A stretch of DNA of 19,283 bases from Pseudomonadota bacterium (GTDB lineage Bacteria > Myxococcota > Myxococcia > Myxococcales > Myxococcaceae). The notes under the pieces were generated by a model. It did no database searches. It saw only the letters and a list, made by a program, of their open reading frames with translations, and was not told the origin of the DNA. The stretch lies in the NCBI GenBank assembly GCA_023424585.1, contig JAFADT010000987.1, positions 1 through 19,283 on the forward strand. Reading direction: 5' to 3'. The position numbers were made by a program, and so were the translations under genes. This document shows positions 14,993-19,283 of this stretch, one piece after another (position 1 is the first letter of the stretch; each line of letters begins with the position of its first letter).

Positions 14993-16153
14993 TCAGCGCG
15001 TGTCCTGGACAAGCGTCCGTAGCTGCCGTCGCGCGGTCGACTCAGGAACCCGGCGGAATAGCGCATCGCGGACAAAGCACGCGAGTCCACTTTCCCATTG
15101 AGCCACGCGTCCCACCTGAAGTGAGCGAACGACCAGCGTGTTGGCGCGTTTCACCCGGCGGGCCTCGTAGGCCCGCAGCGCGTCCTCCACGCGCCCTGGC
15201 GCCGCGAGACACTCTCCCAGCACGACGCCATCTTCGATGGCCTGACACCCGCCCTGCCCCAGGTTCGGCGTCATCGGGTGCGCGGCGTCCCCCAGCAGCG
15301 TCACCCGGCCCCGGCTCCAGCGCCGCACCGGCGGACGGTCGTGGATGTCCGTGCGCAGGACGCGCTCGGGCGACGTCGCCGCGAGCAGCCGCGCGATGGG
15401 CGCGTGCCATCCCTTGAAGCGCTCCTGGAGGACAGCGAGCGTCTGTCCCGGCGCATCCTCCGCGCCCGCGGGCGCGTTCAGCGTGGCGTACCAGTACACC
15501 TCGCCATGCCCGATGGGCACGACGCCGAAGCGCGCGCCCCGGCCCCATGTCTCGGTGAAGTGGCCCGCCTGCACCAGCTCCGCGCCCGCGCAGACACCGC
15601 GCCAGCTGGTGTAGCCGGAGTAGCGGGTGGGCCGCGCTCCCAGCAGGCCGGTCCGCACGGAGGAGCGCAGCCCATCCGCGCCCACCAGGACATCGCCCGT
15701 GAGGGTGCCGCCATCCGACAACGTCACCGTGACGCGCTCGCCGTCATCCTGGAAGCCCGTCACGGCGACGCCCAGCCGCACGGCGTCCTCCGGGCCCGCG
15801 TGGGCGCGGAGGACGGCCTGGAGGCGGGCGCGGTGGAGGGCCACCGTCGGAGCATCCAGCTCCGCCTGGAGCGACCGCGCGTCCACGCGGGTGATGGGGG
15901 CTCCGGTGGGATCGAGGATGACGGTCCGCTCGGCGCGCTCGCCCTCCGCGACCACCGCGTCACACAGGCCGATGCGGCGCAGCGCGACCGAGGCGTTCAT
16001 CTGCACGATGAGGCCCGCGCCCACGGGACGCAGGGCATCGGCGCGCTCGAACACGGTGGCGCGGAGGCCCGCGCGCTGGAGGGCGCAGGCCAGCGTCAGG
16101 CCTCCAATGCCAGCACCGGCGATGAGGACGTGACGCGGGGATGAGGACGTCAT
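14993..16153 (-). CDS. FAD-dependent monooxygenase (UbiH/aromatic hydroxylase class)
   Basis: A 386-residue class A flavoprotein monooxygenase. The Rossmann dinucleotide motif is VLIAGAGIGGLTLA (GxGxxG at residues 13-18), with the following acidic residue in VFERAD. The DG motif is present as VGADGLRSSVR at about 160-170. The GD motif that binds the FAD ribityl chain is LLGDAAHPMTPNLGQGG at about 284-300. Such enzymes hydroxylate or epoxidise small molecules with NAD(P)H and oxygen; the substrate is not predictable. The ATG at 16153 has a perfect GGAGG 5 bp upstream, preferred to an in-frame TTG at 16186 that lies within the previous gene's stop. It is the last of the tightly packed deformylase operon, 29 bp after the RNase Z-like gene. 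The protein is soluble. Confidence 0.92.
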   Translation of the reverse strand: MTSSSPRHVLIAGAGIGGLTLACALQRAGLRATVFERADALRPVGAGLIVQMNASVALRRIGLCDAVVAEGERAERTVILDPTGAPITRVDARSLQAELDAPTVALHRARLQAVLRAHAGPEDAVRLGVAVTGFQDDGERVTVTLSDGGTLTGDVLVGADGLRSSVRTGLLGARPTRYSGYTSWRGVCAGAELVQAGHFTETWGRGARFGVVPIGHGEVYWYATLNAPAGAEDAPGQTLAVLQERFKGWHAPIARLLAATSPERVLRTDIHDRPPVRRWSRGRVTLLGDAAHPMTPNLGQGGCQAIEDGVVLGECLAAPGRVEDALRAYEARRVKRANTLVVRSLQVGRVAQWESGLACFVRDALFRRVPESTARRQLRTLVQDTR

Positions 16154-16158
16154 GGCAG

Positions 16159-16163
16159 CCTCC
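16159..16163 (-). promoter_or_regulatory. Shine-Dalgarno fixing the monooxygenase start
   Basis: GGAGG on the minus strand is 5 bp upstream of the ATG at 16153, deciding against the TTG at 16186. Confidence 0.75.
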
Positions 16164-16182
16164 AGGCCGGCCGGCCCCCGGG

Positions 16183-17031
16183 TCAACCGAACCAGCGGCC
16201 GGCGTCAGGCGCGAAGACTCGCACGCGCTCGAGCAGCGACGCGGGCAGCCGGGCCTGGAGCGTCGCGTGGACCTGCGCGGGGCTGTAAGCCTGACTGAAG
16301 TGCATCAGGACCAGCGCCTCGTTCTGGAAGCGGTCCGCCAGGGAGGCGATCTCCTCCAGGTGGATGTGGGCCCGCTCCTGCGCGTCGCGCACGGTGCGCT
16401 CCGCGTCGATGAACGTGCATTCGAGGATGAGCACCCGGCTGTCGAACAGCGACGGCTGGCGCTCCAGCACGTTGGAGAGCGTGTCGGTGCAGTAGGCCAG
16501 CTCCAGGCGCTCGACCTCGTCGAACAGGGGCTCGCCGGCCCTGCGGCGACGGCCGATCTCCGCGGGCGGCAGCTCACGGAACCCGGCCTTGAGCTTCGAG
16601 ACGCGGCGCAGGAACTGGTACCCCAGCGACGGCACGGGGTGGTGCGTGCGGAAGGCGCGGACCCACACGTCCTGCTGCACCTTCACGGTGTCGCCGGGGC
16701 GCAGCGGGACGGTGCGGATCTCCGACTTCATCCGGTGCAGGCGCCCCAGCGCCGCGAGCGCCTCCTGCACCGGCGCTTCGATCTCCGCCGGCAGGTAGAT
16801 GAACGGCGGCCCCCTCCCCACGAGCGCGCGGATGCCCAGCAGCGAGCCCAACGCGCTCGCATGGTCCGCGTGCCCGTGGCTGAGGAAGATGCGGTCCGTG
16901 GTGGCGAAGGAGCGGATGGGGATGCCCGCGTCGAGCAGCACCCCCAGCTCCGGCACCAGGAGCGACGTATACACGCCGCCCACGGACACGCCGCGCACGG
17001 TATAGGGGCCCGCCTGCACCTCGGTCAGCAT
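16183..17031 (-). CDS. Metallo-beta-lactamase-fold hydrolase, RNase Z-like
   Basis: A 282-residue MBL-fold enzyme. The metal motif is S-H-G-H-A-D-H at 51-57 (LSHGHADHASAL), preceded by LLDAG as in tRNase Z relatives. Later features are HHPVPSLGYQFL at about 125-140, AYCTDT (the Asp of motif III), LECTFIDAE and, near the C-terminus, VLMHFSQAY (last His). The LDAG, HxHxDH and C-terminal H-F-S order fits the RNase Z/short-form MBL group rather than beta-lactamases or glyoxalases. Whether it processes tRNA or acts on another phosphodiester is open: the exosite seen in true tRNase Z is not obvious. The ATG at 17031 has only a weak ribosome site. It follows the old yellow enzyme gene by 19 bp and precedes the monooxygenase by 29 bp, so it is in the same operon. 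Confidence 0.88.
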   Translation of the reverse strand: MLTEVQAGPYTVRGVSVGGVYTSLLVPELGVLLDAGIPIRSFATTDRIFLSHGHADHASALGSLLGIRALVGRGPPFIYLPAEIEAPVQEALAALGRLHRMKSEIRTVPLRPGDTVKVQQDVWVRAFRTHHPVPSLGYQFLRRVSKLKAGFRELPPAEIGRRRRAGEPLFDEVERLELAYCTDTLSNVLERQPSLFDSRVLILECTFIDAERTVRDAQERAHIHLEEIASLADRFQNEALVLMHFSQAYSPAQVHATLQARLPASLLERVRVFAPDAGRWFG

Positions 17032-17050
17032 GCGCGGGAGCCTACGCCGA

Positions 17051-18118
17051 TCAGTTCTTCGCGCGCTCGTACTGGTGCGGCCACAGCACGTCCGAGCGCA
17101 GCTCCTTCGCCGCGCGCAGCGGCCAGTACGGATCCCTCAGCAGCTCCCGCGCCAGGAAGACGACGTCCGCCTGCCCCGAGGCCAGGATGTGCTCGGCCTG
17201 GTACGCGGAGCGGATCATCCCCACCGCGCCCGTCAGCAGGCCGGTCTCCTTGCGCACCCGCTCCGCCAGGTGCGTCTGGTAGCCCGGCCCCACCGGAATC
17301 TTCGCGGACGGCACCACGCCGCCGGACGAGCAATCCAGCAGGTCCACGCCCTCCTTCGCCACCAGCCGCGCCAGCGCCACGGAGTCCTCCGGCGCCCAGC
17401 CTCCCTCCACCCAGTCCGTGGCGGAGACGCGCATGAAGAGCGGGAGCGACTCCGGCCACTTCGCGCGCACGGCCCGCGTCACCTCCAGCGCGAAGCGCGT
17501 CCGGTTCTCGAACGTCCCGCCGTACCGGTCCGTCCGCTTGTTCGACAGCGGCGACAGGAACTCGTGCAGCAGGTAGCCGTGCGCCGCGTGCAGCTCGATG
17601 ACCTGGAACCCCGCCGCCTTCGCCCGCACGGCCGCGTCCGCGAACGCCTTCACGATGCGCTGGATGCCCGCCTCGTCCAGCGCCGTGGGCACCGGGTAGC
17701 CCTCCTCGAACGCCTCCGTCGTGGGCCCCAGCACCTGCCAGCCGCCGTGCTCCGGCTCCACGCGCTTGCCCGCGTCCCACGGCCGGGGCGTGGACGCCTT
17801 GCGGCCCGCGTGTGCCAGCTGGACGCCGGACGCGGCGCCGTTCTGGTGCATGAACCGGTTGATGCGCGCCAGCTGCTCCACGTGCGCGTCCTTCCACAGC
17901 CCCAGGTCCTGCGGCGAGATGCGGCCCTCCGGCTCCACCGCCGTGGCCTCCGTCAGCACCAGCCCCGCGCCGCCCACCGCGCGGCTGCCCAGGTGCACCA
18001 CGTGCCACTCGTTCGCGAAGCCGTCGTCGCTCGAGTACTGGCACATGGGAGACACCACCACGCGGTTGCGCAAGGTGATGTCCCGCAGCTTCAAGGGGGT
18101 GAACAGCTTGCTGCTCAT
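17051..18118 (-). CDS. YqjM-class NADH:flavin oxidoreductase (old yellow enzyme)
   Basis: A 355-residue FMN-dependent ene-reductase. The signature SPMCQYSS puts a Cys at residue 26 and Tyr at 28, as in Bacillus YqjM, where Cys26 tunes the flavin potential. The catalytic pair of His residues is in IELHAAHGYLLHEFLSP (His177 and His180, Tyr182), followed by NKRTDRYGG, characteristic of the family. GRKAST at 105-110 and the C-terminal region with VGMIRS and ADVVFLARELLRDPYWP complete the TIM barrel. It reduces activated C=C bonds, maleimides or nitro compounds; the natural substrate is unknown. The ATG at 18118 has AAAGGA 6 bp upstream and overlaps the deformylase stop by 4 bp (ATGA), so translation is coupled. 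A longer in-frame extension is not used. Confidence 0.94.
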   Translation of the reverse strand: MSSKLFTPLKLRDITLRNRVVVSPMCQYSSDDGFANEWHVVHLGSRAVGGAGLVLTEATAVEPEGRISPQDLGLWKDAHVEQLARINRFMHQNGAASGVQLAHAGRKASTPRPWDAGKRVEPEHGGWQVLGPTTEAFEEGYPVPTALDEAGIQRIVKAFADAAVRAKAAGFQVIELHAAHGYLLHEFLSPLSNKRTDRYGGTFENRTRFALEVTRAVRAKWPESLPLFMRVSATDWVEGGWAPEDSVALARLVAKEGVDLLDCSSGGVVPSAKIPVGPGYQTHLAERVRKETGLLTGAVGMIRSAYQAEHILASGQADVVFLARELLRDPYWPLRAAKELRSDVLWPHQYERAKN

Positions 18119-18741
18119 GTCGGGTCCTTTCGGGGAGTCGAGGGGGGCTGCTCCGGCAGTCCCAGCGCCGTGCGCACCTGGGCCGTGCTCCTGCCCAGCC
18201 AGTGCCGGCGGTGGTTCTCCTGCGTCGTGAGGCTGCGCGTCTCCATGCGGTCCACGTAGAGCGTGCCGTCCAGGTGGTCCAGCTCGTGCTGGAGGATGCG
18301 CGCGTACCAGCCGCGCGCGGACACCGTCACCGGCCGCCCGTGCTCGTCCAGCGCCTCCACGCGCACGCCGCGCGCCCGGGCCACCAGCGCCGCCAGCCCG
18401 TTCACGCTCAGGCAGCCCTCGTGGAACTCCATGGGCGTGGGGTCCTCCACCACCAGCCTGGGGTTGATGAGGACGTGGAAGGCCACCGGCGCCCGCTCCC
18501 GGAGCGCCAGGTCCGCGGGCGACGCGGCGGCCTGGTACTCCGCGCGGTCCTCGATGACCACCAGCCGCAGCCCCACGCCCACCTGGGGTGCCGCGAGCCC
18601 CACGCCGGGCGCGTCGCGCATCGTGTCGCGCATCAGCTGGATGAGCCGCCGCGTGTCCTCGCTGCCGATTTCTTCCGGGGTCAGCTCCCGCGCGCGCTGG
18701 CGCAGCACCGGCTCCCCCGCCTGGACGATCTTGAGCACCAT
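18115..18741 (-). CDS. def: Peptide deformylase
   Basis: A 208-residue peptide deformylase, which removes the N-formyl group from nascent polypeptides using a metal (usually Fe2+). All three motifs are intact: motif I GVGLAAPQ at 46-53, motif II EGCLS at 108-112 (metal ligand Cys110) and motif III HELDH at 152-156 (His152, His156 and catalytic Glu153). The protein is about 30-40 residues longer than the classic E. coli enzyme, with a C-terminal extension (from about 171) rich in His/Arg and then Pro. The ATG at 18741 is the first of the conserved frame, as it is followed by the usual VLKIVQAGEPVLR. It is not next to fmt, the common partner, but heads an operon with the old yellow enzyme gene by a 4-bp overlap, so it may be an accessory copy. 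Confidence 0.94.
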   Translation of the reverse strand: MVLKIVQAGEPVLRQRARELTPEEIGSEDTRRLIQLMRDTMRDAPGVGLAAPQVGVGLRLVVIEDRAEYQAAASPADLALRERAPVAFHVLINPRLVVEDPTPMEFHEGCLSVNGLAALVARARGVRVEALDEHGRPVTVSARGWYARILQHELDHLDGTLYVDRMETRSLTTQENHRRHWLGRSTAQVRTALGLPEQPPSTPRKDPT

Positions 18742-18879
18742 GGTGGCCCCACCGTAACAACCGCTCTCCCGCCGCGCCGCATCGCCGTGGGGCCGACATG
18801 GGCCCGGCCGCCCGGCGCCCCACGGAGAGGGCAGCCCCTGGCGTGGAGGGGTGCCACTGACGGTAGGCTGTGTCGCACC
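18742..18879. other. Divergent promoter region between def and the unknown plus-strand gene
   Basis: 138 bp of very G+C-rich sequence with no hairpin or promoter boxes that I trust. It must contain the promoter of the deformylase operon on the minus strand and of the gene starting at 18880. Confidence 0.45.
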
Positions 18880-19283
18880 ATGGCTCGCCGCAAGAAGGCC
18901 GAAGAAACCTCCGCGCGCGTGCGCAACCTGCTCGCCCTCGACGCCGCGGGCATCATGCGCCGGCTGGCCGCGCGCCGGGACGAGATGTTCCTCCTCTTCT
19001 CCCGCCTGCGCAGCCGCGACCCGCTGGTGGAGACGGTGGCCTCGCGCTACGCGGACGGCGCCTTCGCCCAGCTCATCCACCTCACCGAGCAGGAGCAGGC
19101 GGTGGTGGACCACTTCTACGCCCGCCTGGACGAGCTGCGCTGGTACTTCACCTACACCGAGGACATGCCCGGCACCGCGCACCAGACCTTCGGCGCGCTG
19201 CACCGCCGCCTGGAGGAGAGCTACCGCCTGTTCGTGGAGACGCTGGGGCTGCCCGTCCAGCCCGACGGCACGCGCGTGGTGAA
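18880..19283 (+). CDS. 5' part of an unknown gene, running off the right edge
   Basis: An open frame from ATG 18880 to the end of the window with no stop (134 codons and two bases). The start is MARRKKAEET, a basic stretch, followed by alternating hydrophobic and charged helices such as MRRLAARRDEMFLLFSRLRSRD, VVDHFYARLDELRWYFTY and HRRLEESYRLFVETLGLP. It looks like a soluble, alpha-helical protein, not membrane-bound, with a possible nucleic-acid or protein-binding role given the basic N-terminus. I do not recognise the family. Codon bias is the expected G/C-rich third-position pattern, which supports coding. The C-terminus is missing, so nothing more can be said. It is divergent from def with a 138-bp gap. 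Confidence 0.7.
   Translation, partial: MARRKKAEETSARVRNLLALDAAGIMRRLAARRDEMFLLFSRLRSRDPLVETVASRYADGAFAQLIHLTEQEQAVVDHFYARLDELRWYFTYTEDMPGTAHQTFGALHRRLEESYRLFVETLGLPVQPDGTRVV

Noticed and set aside
17051..18823. In-frame upstream extension of the old yellow enzyme gene to 590 residues
   Set aside because: The extension lies over the deformylase gene in another frame; the family start and Shine-Dalgarno are at 18118.
18115..19203. Upstream extension of the deformylase to 362 residues
   Set aside because: Deformylases start with the V-L-K-I motif found after the ATG at 18741; the extension has no homology features and overlaps the divergent gene.

Overview
The window is a G+C-rich (about 70%) bacterial chromosome segment, densely coded on both strands with strong G/C preference at third codon positions. 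Gene content fits a predatory myxobacterium of the Myxococcus/Corallococcus type: a multi-PAS orphan histidine kinase, a TPR protein, two MuiA-family (DUF4139) proteins, many lipoproteins and secreted proteins, and family-level hypotheticals. This taxonomic placement is inference from gene content and composition; no rRNA or marker gene is present. I see no tRNA, rRNA, CRISPR array, insertion sequence, integrase or phage gene.

Layout, left to right. (1) 1-330: the 3' end of a multi-spanning membrane protein resembling the DUF2339 C-terminus. (2) 465-3236, plus strand: a membrane-anchored patatin-like protein, an alkyltransferase-like DNA-repair protein (catalytic Cys replaced by Trp), and a secreted M15/VanY-type D,D-peptidase. 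(3) 3260-5704, minus strand: an orphan hybrid PAS-PAS-PAS-GAF sensor histidine kinase, divergent from (4) 6008-7723, a TPR protein of lower G+C. The 303-bp gap between them carries inverted repeats. (5) 7763-7790: a perfect 10-bp hairpin, a probable bidirectional terminator, between the TPR gene and a small lipoprotein gene (7802-8014, minus). A small secreted/membrane protein (8084-8485, plus) follows and ends in another strong hairpin. (6) 8628-14392: a four-gene plus-strand cluster of two translationally linked MuiA-family paralogues, an alpha/beta hydrolase and a DUF6348-like protein, with gaps of -1, 11 and 7 bp. (7) 14402-18741, minus strand: peptide deformylase, a YqjM-class old yellow enzyme, an RNase Z-like metallo-beta-lactamase-fold hydrolase and an FAD-dependent monooxygenase in a tight operon (4-bp overlap, 19-bp and 29-bp gaps), with a lipoprotein gene 63 bp further on. 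(8) 18880-19283, plus strand: the 5' part of an unknown gene, divergent from the deformylase and running off the right edge.

How the genes may work together. The deformylase operon joins a translation-associated enzyme to two flavoenzymes and a hydrolase, which looks like a detoxification or small-molecule modification set carrying an accessory deformylase. The MuiA pair is the least understood part: two paralogues of unequal length, made from overlapping genes, one with a roughly 180-residue disordered insert inside its conserved domain. That suggests a two-subunit cytoplasmic assembly. These functional links are inference from gene order only.
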